Notes: generated by a model not told the origin, from the letters alone. A stretch of 64,000 nucleotides of DNA from Demequina aestuarii (GCF_000975095.1 NZ_BBRD01000002.1:242183-306182), one strand, 5' to 3'. Positions 42,655 to 52,160 are shown, counted from the stretch's first letter. Translations and numbers: made by a program.

Positions 42655-43424
42655 TGGACCTTGCCACCCTGATCGGCATCGGCGCGGCCTTCGCGGCGGT
42701 CATCGCCTCGATCTTCCTCGAAGGCGCCACTCCGATGTCGGTGGTGCTGCCGGCACCCATGCTGCTGGTCATCGGGGGCACGCTCGGCGCGGGTCTGGCC
42801 ACCACCACGATGTCCGACTTCGGGCGCGCGTTCGCGTCCTTGAAGGACTTCCTCCTCTACAAGCGCCAGAACACGGGCCAGACGGTCGAGCTGGTCGTGT
42901 CACTCGCCGAGCGCGCTCGGCGCGAAGGCCTGCTGTCGCTCGAGGAGGCGACGCGCGAGGTCGACGATCCGTTCCTGCGCGATGGTCTGCAGTCCGCGAT
43001 CGATGGGATGGACCCGGAGGACCTGCGCGAGATGCTCGAGGCGCGCATCGACGCGAGGGCCGCGAAGGACAAGGTCGTCGCCAAGGTGTTCAGCGACATG
43101 GGTGGCTTCGCGCCGACCATCGGCATCATCGGCACCGTCGTCTCTCTGGTGCACGTCCTCGAGAACCTCTCGGACCCGTCGAGCATCGGCCACATGATCG
43201 CGGCCGCGTTCGTCGCGACGCTGTGGGGACTGCTCTCCGCCAACCTGATCTGGCTCCCGATCGCCGCTCGCATCAAGCGCGTGAGCGAGATCGAGGTGAG
43301 TCGCATGGAGGTGGCCAAGGAAGGTCTGCTCGCCGTGCAGGCCGGATCGAGCCCGCGGGTGGTGGGCGAGCGCCTGCGCTCCCTCGCGGGGGAGGAGATC
43401 CCGGCCACCAAGGAGGCGGCGTGA
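42654..43424 (+). CDS. motA: Flagellar stator protein MotA (256 aa)
   Basis: Proton-channel stator subunit with four membrane helices (about residues 4-22, 32-50, 150-170, 180-200). The cytosolic loop carries the charged torque residues (LAERARREGLLSLEE). Conserved ADxGGFAPTIGIIGTV-like segment reads DMGGFAPTIGIIGTVVSLVH. Overlaps motB by 4 nt (GTGA). Confidence 0.95.
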   Translation: MDLATLIGIGAAFAAVIASIFLEGATPMSVVLPAPMLLVIGGTLGAGLATTTMSDFGRAFASLKDFLLYKRQNTGQTVELVVSLAERARREGLLSLEEATREVDDPFLRDGLQSAIDGMDPEDLREMLEARIDARAAKDKVVAKVFSDMGGFAPTIGIIGTVVSLVHVLENLSDPSSIGHMIAAAFVATLWGLLSANLIWLPIAARIKRVSEIEVSRMEVAKEGLLAVQAGSSPRVVGERLRSLAGEEIPATKEAA

Positions 43425-44353
43425 GCGCCGGTGGCCGGTCCCGGAAGAAGGGGCACGACGAGGAGCATGACAGCTCCGAACGCTGGGCCGTGTCCTATGG
43501 CGACATGATGACGGTGCTGTGCGCGCTCTTCATCGTGCTGTATGCGATGTCCGCCGTCGATCAGGAGAAGTTCGAGCAGTTGAGCCAGTCGCTCGCGGTC
43601 GGCTTCGGTCAGCCGGCGCCCGTCATCATCAATGGCTCCTCGGGGGCGCTCACCGGGCTTGACTCCTTCGAGATCGCACCGGACTTCGCCTCCGTCGCCA
43701 CCGATGACGAGCTGACCGACGACGGTGAGACCACGGCGGCTCAGACGGGCGAACGCAGCCGTCTCGAGGCGGCACGGGAGTACGAGCAGCTGGCGGACAT
43801 TCAGCTCCGTCTCGCTCAGCGCCTCGCCGAGGAGGGCCTCGAGTCGCATGTCACCTTCAAGATCGACGCGCGCGGTCTCGTCGTCGGCCTGGTCGGGTCG
43901 AACGTGTTCTTCGCCGCCGACGATGCGGCGCTGACCGGCGTGGCCACGCGCGTCATCGACGCCATGTCGGGGCCGTTGCGCGAGCAATCGCGAGCCTTGT
44001 CGATCGAGGGCCACGCGAATGTGCTGCCCTCCTCCCGCTACGCGACCAACTGGGAGCTGTCGAGCGCTCGTGCGACCCAGGTGCTGCGCAGGTTCGTCGA
44101 GGACGGCGGGCTCGACCCGCAACGCATCGGTGCCACGGGCTATGGAGACGCCAGACCCCAGCGCGACGACATGTCGAATGCCGCGCTCGAAGCGAACCGG
44201 CGAGTTGACATCGTGGTGCAGTCCCACGTCTCGGAAGAGGCCCGAGCCCTGCTGCCCCAGATCGCCGAGGCGATCGACACCGGAGAAATCACCGCCGACG
44301 AACTGCACCAGCAGATCGAGGCGGCCCGTACCACCGAGGGAGGAACGCTGTGA
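43421..44353 (+). CDS. motB: Flagellar stator protein MotB (310 aa)
   Basis: Peptidoglycan-binding stator subunit. Asp28 in SYGDMMTVLCALFIVLYAM is the proton-binding residue of the single membrane helix. The OmpA-like domain carries IEGHAN, NWELSSARATQVL and YGDARP. The Asp pore residue suggests proton rather than sodium coupling, by analogy. Confidence 0.95.
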   Translation: MSAGGRSRKKGHDEEHDSSERWAVSYGDMMTVLCALFIVLYAMSAVDQEKFEQLSQSLAVGFGQPAPVIINGSSGALTGLDSFEIAPDFASVATDDELTDDGETTAAQTGERSRLEAAREYEQLADIQLRLAQRLAEEGLESHVTFKIDARGLVVGLVGSNVFFAADDAALTGVATRVIDAMSGPLREQSRALSIEGHANVLPSSRYATNWELSSARATQVLRRFVEDGGLDPQRIGATGYGDARPQRDDMSNAALEANRRVDIVVQSHVSEEARALLPQIAEAIDTGEITADELHQQIEAARTTEGGTL

Positions 44354-44859
44354 GCGAGCCACGTGTGATCGCACCGAAGGCGAAGATTGGTGCGCGCCCC
44401 AACCCCGTTACCGCGCCGGAGGCGGAAGCCCCCGCAGCCGAATCGTCGAAGCGACGGCTGCCGAGCCTGATCATCGGAGCTGTGCTGCTCGTGGCGGCGG
44501 TGGGCGCCTACTGGTTCCTGATGGGGCCCGGGGCGACGCCCGCGGACGGTGCGGAGGCCGAGGTCGAAGAAGTCGAGCTCGGCCCAGTGCAGACCCTCGA
44601 GTCGGTGTCGATCAACCTGGCAGGCGGCCACTATCTGCGCCTCGGACTCGGCCTTCAGACTGGTGCGAGCGGTCACGGCGAACTCGACGGTGCGGTCGCG
44701 CTGGATGCGGCGATCGGGCTGTTCTCGGGCAAGACCAAGGAGGAACTGGCCGATCCTGAGGTGCGTGAGACCTTGAAGCACGAACTGCTCGAGGCCATCG
44801 AGGAGCCGTACCACGGGGAGGTGTTGGGCGTCTACTACACCGACTTCGTCACGCAGTAG
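44350..44859 (+). CDS. fliL: Flagellar basal body-associated protein FliL (169 aa)
   Basis: A single-span membrane protein that stabilises stators. N-terminal cytosolic tail, helix at about 38-56 (LIIGAVLLVAAVGAYWFLM), then an external domain with SVSINLAGGHYLRLGLGL. GTG 44350 overlaps motB by 4 nt. The stop is followed by a short inverted repeat GCGAGAG/CTCTCGC that may be a weak terminator. Confidence 0.9.
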   Translation: MSEPRVIAPKAKIGARPNPVTAPEAEAPAAESSKRRLPSLIIGAVLLVAAVGAYWFLMGPGATPADGAEAEVEEVELGPVQTLESVSINLAGGHYLRLGLGLQTGASGHGELDGAVALDAAIGLFSGKTKEELADPEVRETLKHELLEAIEEPYHGEVLGVYYTDFVTQ

Positions 44860-44926
44860 CGAGAGGACTCTCGCGAGAGGTTCATCACATTCCGAACGGG
44901 GGCGACGGGCTCTGCGGGCGGATTGC

Positions 44927-44953
44927 TCACCATTGCGGCGCGAGGGCCGATGT
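44927..44953 (+). promoter_or_regulatory. FliA-type promoter of fliM-fliN-...-flhA
   Basis: TCAC (44927-44930), 15 bp, GCCGATGT (44946-44953). The -10 ends 7 nt before GTG 44961, so the transcript would start at the codon itself and be leaderless. Confidence 0.82.
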
Positions 44954-44960
44954 GGCCCGC

Positions 44961-45884
44961 GTGACCGACCAGACCCCATCGCGCCGCAAGCGTGGATCAG
45001 CCACGCCTGAGGTCTACGACTTCCGGCAGCCCATGACGCTGACGCGCGAGCACGCCCGGGCACTCGAGGTCGGGCTTCAGAACTTCGCGCGCCAGTGGGG
45101 CACATTGTTGACGTCGCGCCTCGGCGCGCTGGTGAACCTGACTCTCGAGCAGGTGGAGCCGTCGACCTATGCGGAGTACATCGAGTCGCTGCCCGGGTCG
45201 ACGACGGCTGTCGTGCTGCAGGTCGAGCCGAGCCGCACCCCGGCGCTGCTCGAGATCCCGACGCACCTGACGATGACGCTCGTGGACTGCCTGCTGGGCG
45301 GCCCTGCGGTCAATCTCGAGATCCCCTTCCGTGAGCTCACCGAGATCGAGTGGAAGCTCATGGGCGACACACTCGACTACGCGTGCTCCGACCTGGCCTA
45401 CGGGCTGGCGTCGGTCGCGCCACTGTCCTTCTCCGTCCGAGGAGTCAAGTACAACCCCAGCTTCATGCAGTTGGTGCCGGCCTCCGATCAGGTGCTCGTC
45501 GCACGGTTCGAGGCGCGCGTCGGACCGGTCGAGGGCGTGATCACGCTGATGCTCGCAGCCGAGCCGCTGATGGTCGCGCTGCGCCACTCTGACGAACAGG
45601 CGGGCCGCACTCCCGAGGAGCAGCGCGAGCACGACGCCGCGGTCGCCCAGATGGCCGACCGCATGAACGGCGTCCCCATGGACGTCGTCGCTCGCTTCCG
45701 AGGCCGGACCATGAGCGCCGCGCACATCTCACGACTCGAGGTCGGGGACGTCGTCCCCCTCGGGCACCCTGCGGACCGTCCGCTCGACGTGGTGGTCGGC
45801 GGCGTCACGCTCGCCCACGCGGCCATCGGAGCCAATGGCACCCGAGCGGCCTGTCTCGTCGTCTCCACCGAGGAGGAATCATGA
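44961..45884 (+). CDS. fliM: Flagellar motor switch protein FliM (307 aa)
   Basis: C-ring protein that binds CheY-P. Middle CheC-like domain features LGALVNLTLEQVEPSTYAEY, SLPGSTTAVVLQVEP and LLGGPAVNLEIPFRELTEIE. The short N-terminus SATPEVYDFRQPMTLT resembles the FliM start, though the enteric EIDALL CheY-binding box is not obvious. GTG 44961 is preferred because the promoter -10 covers the upstream GTG 44952. The C-terminal SpoA domain is present. Confidence 0.93.
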   Translation: MTDQTPSRRKRGSATPEVYDFRQPMTLTREHARALEVGLQNFARQWGTLLTSRLGALVNLTLEQVEPSTYAEYIESLPGSTTAVVLQVEPSRTPALLEIPTHLTMTLVDCLLGGPAVNLEIPFRELTEIEWKLMGDTLDYACSDLAYGLASVAPLSFSVRGVKYNPSFMQLVPASDQVLVARFEARVGPVEGVITLMLAAEPLMVALRHSDEQAGRTPEEQREHDAAVAQMADRMNGVPMDVVARFRGRTMSAAHISRLEVGDVVPLGHPADRPLDVVVGGVTLAHAAIGANGTRAACLVVSTEEES

Positions 45885-46582
45885 CCACCACCCACACGAA
45901 CCCCGCGGCCGAGCGGATCGCCGCCGCGCTGCCCACGCCCACGCCGCTGACGGTCGCTCCTTACGACCCGGCGGCTGGCCCCGCGAGCGACGCCGCCGCC
46001 GTGCGTGCCCACCACGTGGGCGCCGCGAGCGCCGACCTGGTGCTGGTCGCCGGAGACGCCACCGCCGATGCCCTCGCCGGGGCCGGAGCTGGCGCGACCA
46101 TCGCCGACATCCTCCGTCCGGCGCTCGAGGAGGCCGCGCAGGAGCTTGGTCCGGGAGTGCTGGACGCCGCGCAGACGGGTCCCCTCGGCGAGGCATTCGC
46201 CGACCCCGACATCGAGGTGTACGCGCTCGTCGATGCTGAAGGCGTCACTCAAGCATGGTTCGGACTGCGTGAGCGCGTCGCGGAACCCGCGCGACAGCAG
46301 GCTCCCCCTCAGCCCATCGACGAGGCCGCGGCCCGTGCTCGCATGCGGGTGCTGCAGGATGTCGAACTGGTGCTGACCGCAGAGATCGGCCGCACGCGGC
46401 TGCCGATGCGCCAGGTGCTGGATCTGGTTCCGGGCACGATCCTGGAGCTGGATCGCGCGGCGGGGGACCCCGCCGACGTGATGGTCAACGGCCGGCTCGT
46501 CGCCCGCGGCGAGGTCGTCGTGGTGGACGAGGACTACGGCATCCGCATCACCGAGATCCTGTCCCCCGAGGCCGGTCACTGA
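45881..46582 (+). CDS. fliN: Flagellar motor switch protein FliN with long N-terminal extension (233 aa)
   Basis: The SpoA domain lies at about residues 160-230: VELVLTAEIGRTRLPMRQVL, LVPGTILELDR and EVVVVDEDYGIRITEI. The first 150 residues are an extra domain, Ala-rich then with ILRPALEEAAQELG and a DPDIEVYALVDAEG segment. FliN is usually 100-140 residues, and Bacillus FliY has an extra CheC-type domain. The extension here lacks an obvious ExxN phosphatase motif. It overlaps fliM by 4 nt. Confidence 0.92.
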   Translation: MTTTHTNPAAERIAAALPTPTPLTVAPYDPAAGPASDAAAVRAHHVGAASADLVLVAGDATADALAGAGAGATIADILRPALEEAAQELGPGVLDAAQTGPLGEAFADPDIEVYALVDAEGVTQAWFGLRERVAEPARQQAPPQPIDEAAARARMRVLQDVELVLTAEIGRTRLPMRQVLDLVPGTILELDRAAGDPADVMVNGRLVARGEVVVVDEDYGIRITEILSPEAGH

Positions 46583-46584
46583 CG

Positions 46585-47091
46585 ATGGACACCGTCCTGC
46601 TCATGCTGCGCGTCGGCCTCTCGTTGGCCGCCGTGCTCGCCCTGCTGTGGTGGATCTCCCGCCGCGTGCAGGCAGGCATGGGCGATCGCCGCAGCCAGCA
46701 GGCGATGTCCGTGGTGGGCCGTCAACAACTCACGCGCCGCACGGGACTTGCTCTGGTCGAGGTCGGCGGACGCCAGCTCGTCGTCGGCTACAGCGAGCAG
46801 GGCGTGTCGCTCGTCCATGACGTGGGCGAGTGCCCCGTCGAACCGGAATCGACCGCCGCCGCACCTCACAGCACCGTACCCAAGGACGACAGCACGATCG
46901 TCGCCGATGACCTTCTTCCCATGACGGGAAGCTCTGCGCGCACCAGCGCGCTCGACCCTGCCCACGTGGTGACGGCCCGGACGGCCGCCGCCCCACGGCT
47001 CCGCACACCCCTCGACGGATCGATCCTTGCGCCAGACACCTGGCGCAAGGCGGTGGTGGCGGTGCAAGAACGGACTACTCGTCGTTCATGA
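46585..47091 (+). CDS. fliO: Flagellar biosynthesis protein FliO (168 aa)
   Basis: Assembly factor for the FliP ring. One N-terminal helix (VGLSLAAVLALLWWI) is followed by the FliO core MSVVGRQQLTRRTGLALVEV and QLVVGYSEQGVSLVHDV. The C-terminal half is polar. It overlaps fliP by 4 nt. Confidence 0.88.
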   Translation: MDTVLLMLRVGLSLAAVLALLWWISRRVQAGMGDRRSQQAMSVVGRQQLTRRTGLALVEVGGRQLVVGYSEQGVSLVHDVGECPVEPESTAAAPHSTVPKDDSTIVADDLLPMTGSSARTSALDPAHVVTARTAAAPRLRTPLDGSILAPDTWRKAVVAVQERTTRRS

Positions 47092-47906
47092 TCCGTATCC
47101 TGTCCGGGAAGGCCTCCTGGGTGGTGCGGTCGGTGATGCTCGGTGCTGCTGTCGCAGCGTCGTTGCTTCTGGCCGCTGCACCCTCCTTCGCCGCCACTGA
47201 CCCTGAGGACCCGGTCGCGCCCACGCCGCCCGCGGTGGAGGGTCCCGGCGTCACCGTCGACCTGTATGGGGTCAATGAGGGGCCTTCGAGCTCCATCGTG
47301 GTGCTCATCGCGATCACGCTCCTGTCTGTCGCGCCCTCGCTGATGCTCATGACCACGAGCTTCACCAAGATCTTCGTGGTGCTCGCCTTGACTCGCAACG
47401 CTCTGGGACTGCAGTCCACCCCTCCCACTCAGGTCCTCGCGGGCCTCGCGCTGTTCCTGTCGCTGTTCGTCATGGGACCGGTGCTGTCCGAGATCAATGA
47501 GATCGGCGTTCAGCCGTACCTGGCGGGAGACCTGTCGTTCGCCGATGGTCTGGAGGGCGCCACGGGACCGTTGCGCGAGTTCATGCTCGCCTCCACACGG
47601 GAGTCCGACATCGCCCTGATGACCAGGACTGCAGGGGCGGAGAACCCCGCCACGGCGGCGGACGTGCCCATGACCACCTTGATGCCCGCATTCATGCTGT
47701 CCGAGTTGCGGGCCGCCTTCATCATCGGCTTCGTCATCTTCGTGCCCTTCCTGGTCATCGACCTCGTGGTGGCCGGAGTGCTGATGTCGATGGGAATGAT
47801 GATGCTGCCGCCCGTGATGGTGTCCCTGCCGTTCAAACTGCTGCTGTTCGTGCTCGTCGATGGCTGGTCCCTCATCGTGACCGCGCTCGTGGGGAGCTAC
47901 GGCTGA
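47088..47906 (+). CDS. fliP: Flagellar export gate protein FliP (272 aa)
   Basis: Core export-gate subunit with a cleavable signal peptide (residues 1-35, ending PSFAA). The membrane part carries LMTTSFTKIFVVLALTRNAL, STPPTQVLAGLALFLS and the C-terminal MGMMMLPPVMVSLPFKLLLF. All family blocks are present. The stop and the fliQ ATG overlap by 1 nt. Confidence 0.96.
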   Translation: MIRILSGKASWVVRSVMLGAAVAASLLLAAAPSFAATDPEDPVAPTPPAVEGPGVTVDLYGVNEGPSSSIVVLIAITLLSVAPSLMLMTTSFTKIFVVLALTRNALGLQSTPPTQVLAGLALFLSLFVMGPVLSEINEIGVQPYLAGDLSFADGLEGATGPLREFMLASTRESDIALMTRTAGAENPATAADVPMTTLMPAFMLSELRAAFIIGFVIFVPFLVIDLVVAGVLMSMGMMMLPPVMVSLPFKLLLFVLVDGWSLIVTALVGSYG

Positions 47907-48178
47907 TGGACACCCATGCCGTTCTCGACATCGGGCTCGATGCGCTGCTGCTCGCGGCCAAGCTCTCGGCGCCGCTGCTGATCACCGCGCTCGTGGTGGG
48001 GTTCGCGATCTCGCTCTTCCAGTCGGTCACTCAGATCCAGGAGGTGACTCTGTCGTTCGTGCCCAAGGCCATCGGCGTGGGCCTGGCCCTGTTCGTCTCT
48101 GGCCACTGGATGGTGCAGGAGACCGTGACGTTCACGGAGCAGCTGTTCGAGCGTCTGCCGACGCTCCTGGGGTCATGA
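47906..48178 (+). CDS. fliQ: Flagellar export gate protein FliQ (90 aa)
   Basis: Two-helix export-gate subunit. Reads LLLAAKLSAPLLITALVVGF, SLFQSVTQIQEVTLSFVPK, as FliQ does. Length is exact for the family. It starts at the fliP stop. Confidence 0.95.
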   Translation: MDTHAVLDIGLDALLLAAKLSAPLLITALVVGFAISLFQSVTQIQEVTLSFVPKAIGVGLALFVSGHWMVQETVTFTEQLFERLPTLLGS

Positions 48179-48179
48179 C

Positions 48180-48962
48180 GTGGAGCTGTCGTTCGAGCTG
48201 GGGTTCCTCGAGACCGCCATCCTGGCGGGCGTTCGCCTGGCGGCATTTCTCGTGGTGTCCCCCCCGTTCCATCTGAGCTCCTTTCCGGGGCCGGTCAAGG
48301 TTGCGCTCGCTCTCGGCATCGCCGTGGCCGCGGTACCGCGCGTTCAAGGCAGCTCTCAGTTCGCGGCGGGGACGCTGCTTGGCGGGGATGCGGCCCAGTT
48401 CATCGGCACGCTGGTCGTCCAGGCCGTCGTCGGGCTTGCGCTGGGCTTCATCGTGCGTCTGGTGTTCGCCGCAGTCCAGGCGGCCGGCGGCCTCATCGAT
48501 CTCTTCGGAGGCTTCGAGCTCGCACAGGGGTACGACCCTGTCTCCGGGTCGCAAGGCGCGGTGTTCTCGCGGTTCTACTACATGGCGGCGCTCGCGCTGC
48601 TGTTCGCCTCCGACGCGCACCAGCTCGTCATCAGCGGTGCCGTGCGGTCGTTCGATGCGGTGCCGCTCGGCGCTGGCATCAACCTCGAGTCGCTCGCCAC
48701 GCTCATGTCCACCGGTCTGTCGCAGCTCATGGTGTCTGCGGTCCAGATCGCCGGCCCGCTGATCGTCGTGCTGTTCCTTGCGGACGTGGGCCTGGGCCTC
48801 CTCACCCGTGTCGCGCCGGCGCTCAACGCCTTCGCGCTTGGATTTCCCCTCAAGATCTTCATCACCCTCGCGCTTGGATCGGTCGCCTTTCTCGCACTCC
48901 CGCAGGTGATCGCCTCACTTTCGAGTCGCGCCTTCTCGGCCATGACGGGGGTGACGGCATGA
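48180..48962 (+). CDS. fliR: Flagellar export gate protein FliR (260 aa)
   Basis: Export-gate subunit with about six helices. Features: AAGGLIDLFGGFELAQGYDP, QGAVFSRFYYMAALALLF and TRVAPALNAFALGFPLKI. GTG 48180 starts just after the fliQ stop. Overlaps flhB by 4 nt. Confidence 0.93.
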   Translation: MELSFELGFLETAILAGVRLAAFLVVSPPFHLSSFPGPVKVALALGIAVAAVPRVQGSSQFAAGTLLGGDAAQFIGTLVVQAVVGLALGFIVRLVFAAVQAAGGLIDLFGGFELAQGYDPVSGSQGAVFSRFYYMAALALLFASDAHQLVISGAVRSFDAVPLGAGINLESLATLMSTGLSQLMVSAVQIAGPLIVVLFLADVGLGLLTRVAPALNAFALGFPLKIFITLALGSVAFLALPQVIASLSSRAFSAMTGVTA

Positions 48963-50062
48963 GCGAGGGCGACTCGGGGTCCAAGTCTGAGAAGGCCACA
49001 CCCAAGCGGATGAAGAAGCTGCGGCACGATGGCTCGCTGCAGCGCTCACAGGACCTGTCGGCCTGGGTGGTCGTGGGGGCTGCGGCCGCCACCCTGCCAC
49101 TCGTCATCACCAGGGGTGGCGACGCGTCGCGCGAGCAGTTGATCGCCATCGCCACCATCGCCGATTCTCCCGATCCGCTCGTCGCTCTCCAGGTGTTCGG
49201 TGACGCCCTCGGATCGATGCTGTCGACCATGGCCCCGCTGTTGGCCGCCGTGGTGCTCGCGGCGCTCGTGACCGGGGCCGCGCAGGGAGGAATCCACTTC
49301 GCTCCCAAGCGGCTCAAGCCCTCGGTGAAGCACTTCAACCCCAAGCAGGGCGCCAAGAAGCTGTTCGGCCCCGAGGCATGGTGGAACGGCGCGAAGGCTG
49401 CGCTGAAGGCCGGCGCGATCGGTGCCGTGCTCTACATGGTCATTCAGGCGGCGGTGCCGGTGCTGATCGGCACAGGGGCGCACTCCTTGTCGAAGGTGCT
49501 GGACGAGGCGCGTGACGGGGCGTGGACCCTGGTGCGGGTCGCGGTGGTCGCGGGCCTGGTGCTCGCCGGCGCGGACATCCTCATGGTCATCAAGCGCAAC
49601 CGCAAGCAGACCCGGATGTCCATGAAGGAGATCAAGGATGAGCACAAGCAGTCCGAAGGCGACCCATGGATCAAGAGCCAGGTGCGTGCGCGTCAGCTGG
49701 CGATGAGCCGCAACCGCATGATGTCGGAGATCGCGAACGCAGACGTGGTGATGGTGAACCCCACCCACGTCGCTGTCGCGCTGCGGTATCAGGCGGGCAC
49801 CGGTGCGCCGCGCGTGGTCGCCAAGGGTCGTGGCCACATCGCGACCCGTATTCGCGAGGTCGCCACGGAGAACCGTGTCCCGATGATCAAGAACGTGCCG
49901 CTTGCGCGTGCCCTGCACGATGCGTGCGAGCTCGGCCAGGAGATCCCTCCTCACCTGTACGCGGCCGTGGCCCGCGTGCTCGCATTCGTGATGTCGCTGC
50001 GACGCCGTGGAGCCGCAGCAGGCGTCCACCACGATCCCGCAGCAGCAGAGGCGATCGCATGA
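48959..50062 (+). CDS. flhB: Flagellar export switch protein FlhB (367 aa)
   Basis: Controls substrate switching from hook to filament proteins. N-terminal KSEKATPKRMKKLRHDG, four membrane helices, then the linker KQSEGDPWIKSQVRARQLAM and the autocleavage site NPTH at residues 267-270. The C-terminal domain is complete. Interaction with the FliK C-terminal domain is expected. Confidence 0.96.
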   Translation: MSEGDSGSKSEKATPKRMKKLRHDGSLQRSQDLSAWVVVGAAAATLPLVITRGGDASREQLIAIATIADSPDPLVALQVFGDALGSMLSTMAPLLAAVVLAALVTGAAQGGIHFAPKRLKPSVKHFNPKQGAKKLFGPEAWWNGAKAALKAGAIGAVLYMVIQAAVPVLIGTGAHSLSKVLDEARDGAWTLVRVAVVAGLVLAGADILMVIKRNRKQTRMSMKEIKDEHKQSEGDPWIKSQVRARQLAMSRNRMMSEIANADVVMVNPTHVAVALRYQAGTGAPRVVAKGRGHIATRIREVATENRVPMIKNVPLARALHDACELGQEIPPHLYAAVARVLAFVMSLRRRGAAAGVHHDPAAAEAIA

Positions 50063-50105
50063 CCGCCCGCCGCCCGTCCACTCCCCATCCCCAGGAGCGT
50101 CTCTC

Positions 50106-52160
50106 GTGAAGAACAATGCGGTCACCTTCGCCGTCCCCGTCGGCATCGTCGCGGTGGTCCTGCTGCTGGTGGTTCCCCTGCCCGCCCAGCTGCTCGACAT
50201 GCTCATCGTCATCAACATCGCACTGTCGTTGGTGGTGCTGCTCACGTCGATGTACGTCAAGCGCCCGCTCGACTTCTCCGTGTTCCCGTCGCTGCTGCTG
50301 GTCCTGACGCTGTTCAGGCTCGGGCTCAACGTCGCGTCGACCCGGCTCGTGCTGAGCGACGGCTACGCGGGCGAGGTGATCGGCGCGTTTGGGGAGATCG
50401 TGGTGGGCGGGTCCCTGATCATCGGCCTCGTCATCTTCCTGATCCTCGTCGTGATCCAGTTCGCGGTCATCACCAACGGTGCCGGACGCGTGGCGGAGGT
50501 GGGCGCACGGTTCACCCTCGACGCGATGCCAGGCAAGCAGATGGCGATCGACGCGGACCTCAACGCCGGGCTCATCGACGAGGACACCGCGCGGCAGCGT
50601 CGTGCCGACGTGGCAGCCGAGGCCGACTTCTACGGTGCGATGGACGGCGGCTCGAAGTTCGTCAAGGGCGATGCGATCGCGGGAATCATCATCACCATCG
50701 TGAACCTGCTCGGCGGCCTGGCCATCGGCATGGCGCAGTTGGGCATGTCCGCAGGAGAAGCCTTGGAGCGCTACTCACTGCTCACGATCGGCGATGGCCT
50801 CGTCACGCAGATTCCGGCGCTGCTGATGTCGGTGGCGACGGGCCTCATCGTGACGCGAGCCACCGCCTCCGCGGACATGGGCACCGCGGCGAGCGATCAG
50901 CTCACGCAGTCGCGCAGCGCGCTCACGATCGCCGGCGGTGCCGCGTGCGCTCTCGCGCTCGTCCCCGGCCTGCCCAAACTGCCGTTCGTGCTCGTCGGCG
51001 CTGCGCTGCTCATCGTGGGACAGCAGGCCGGCCGGCGCGAGAAGAAGGAGGCCGAGGCCGTTGGCGCGTCCACGGCCGTCGCGCCCCAGGGGCCCGCCGC
51101 GGACTCGCCGGAGGCGCTCATGGAGCAGATGCGGGTGCACGCGCTCGAGATCCAGCTGGCCCCCGACCTCGTCGATCTCGTGGGTGCGGGTACCGAGAAC
51201 GACCTGCTCGCGCGGGTGAGGGGCCTGCGTCGCAAGATCGCGATGGAGCTCGGCATCATCGTGCCGCCGGTGCGGACCCGGGATTCGGTCGAACTGCCGC
51301 GTTCGACCTACGTGGTGCGGATCGCAGGAGTCGAGGTGGGGCGCGGAGTCGCCCCGCCCGGACGATTGCTCGCGCTGGGGGACAGGCTCGACGGCGTCGT
51401 CGGCGAGCCGGTCAACGAACCCGTGTTCGGCCTGGCGGGCAAGTGGATTCCCGCCGAGGCACGCGCGCAGGCGGAGCTCGCGAACGCGACCGTCGTGGAC
51501 CGGGTGTCCGTCCTGGTGACGCACCTCGGATCGATCATCACGACGAGCGCGCCTCGACTGCTCACCCGCGAGGATGTGCGAACACTGGTGGAAGGGGTGA
51601 AGCAGGTGAATGGGGCCGTCGTGGATGAGCTCGTTCCCACCCTGCTGTCGCTCGGCGAAGTGCAGCGCGTGCTCCAGGGAATGCTGGCGGAGCAGGTGTC
51701 GATCAGGGACCTGGCGCGCATCTTCGAAGGACTCACGCTGCGTGCCAAGACGTCGACGGACCCCGAAGGCTTGGTGGAGGCGGCACGCACGGCCCTGGGC
51801 CCCGCGATCGCGGCTCCCCATGTGCACGGCGGCGTGCTGCGCGTCGTGACGCTCGAGCCGATCCTCGAGCAGCATCTGGTCGAGGCCCGCCGTCCTGGGG
51901 AGGAGGGCACGCAGTTGGCCCTCGACCCTGATCGACTCGAGCGCATGGCGGCCTCAGCCCGCCGATGCCTGGACGACGTCGAGCGCACGGGCCACCAGGC
52001 GATCGTCGCCTGCGCGCCTGCCCTGCGCCCGGCTCTTCGCCGTCTTCTCGCGACCGGGATGCCGGACGTCGTGGTGTTGTCCTATTCAGAAGTGACCGGT
52101 GCAGGAGTACTGGTCGAGACAGTAGGGGTGGTGAACGATGGCGCAGCGATTGCTTCTTGA
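50106..52160 (+). CDS. flhA: Flagellar export gate protein FlhA (684 aa)
   Basis: The largest export-gate subunit. Eight membrane helices in the first 310 residues and the FHIPEP-like central loop (GARFTLDAMPGKQMAIDADL) are clear. The cytosolic part holds the chaperone-docking domains. GTG 50106 follows AGGAG (50093-50097). The C-terminus overlaps the flhF-like gene by 23 nt. Confidence 0.96.
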   Translation: MKNNAVTFAVPVGIVAVVLLLVVPLPAQLLDMLIVINIALSLVVLLTSMYVKRPLDFSVFPSLLLVLTLFRLGLNVASTRLVLSDGYAGEVIGAFGEIVVGGSLIIGLVIFLILVVIQFAVITNGAGRVAEVGARFTLDAMPGKQMAIDADLNAGLIDEDTARQRRADVAAEADFYGAMDGGSKFVKGDAIAGIIITIVNLLGGLAIGMAQLGMSAGEALERYSLLTIGDGLVTQIPALLMSVATGLIVTRATASADMGTAASDQLTQSRSALTIAGGAACALALVPGLPKLPFVLVGAALLIVGQQAGRREKKEAEAVGASTAVAPQGPAADSPEALMEQMRVHALEIQLAPDLVDLVGAGTENDLLARVRGLRRKIAMELGIIVPPVRTRDSVELPRSTYVVRIAGVEVGRGVAPPGRLLALGDRLDGVVGEPVNEPVFGLAGKWIPAEARAQAELANATVVDRVSVLVTHLGSIITTSAPRLLTREDVRTLVEGVKQVNGAVVDELVPTLLSLGEVQRVLQGMLAEQVSIRDLARIFEGLTLRAKTSTDPEGLVEAARTALGPAIAAPHVHGGVLRVVTLEPILEQHLVEARRPGEEGTQLALDPDRLERMAASARRCLDDVERTGHQAIVACAPALRPALRRLLATGMPDVVVLSYSEVTGAGVLVETVGVVNDGAAIAS

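Noticed and set aside
44952..44960. GTG 44952 as fliM start
   Set aside because: It lies inside the -10 element of the fliM promoter and could not be transcribed from it; GTG 44961 is preferred.
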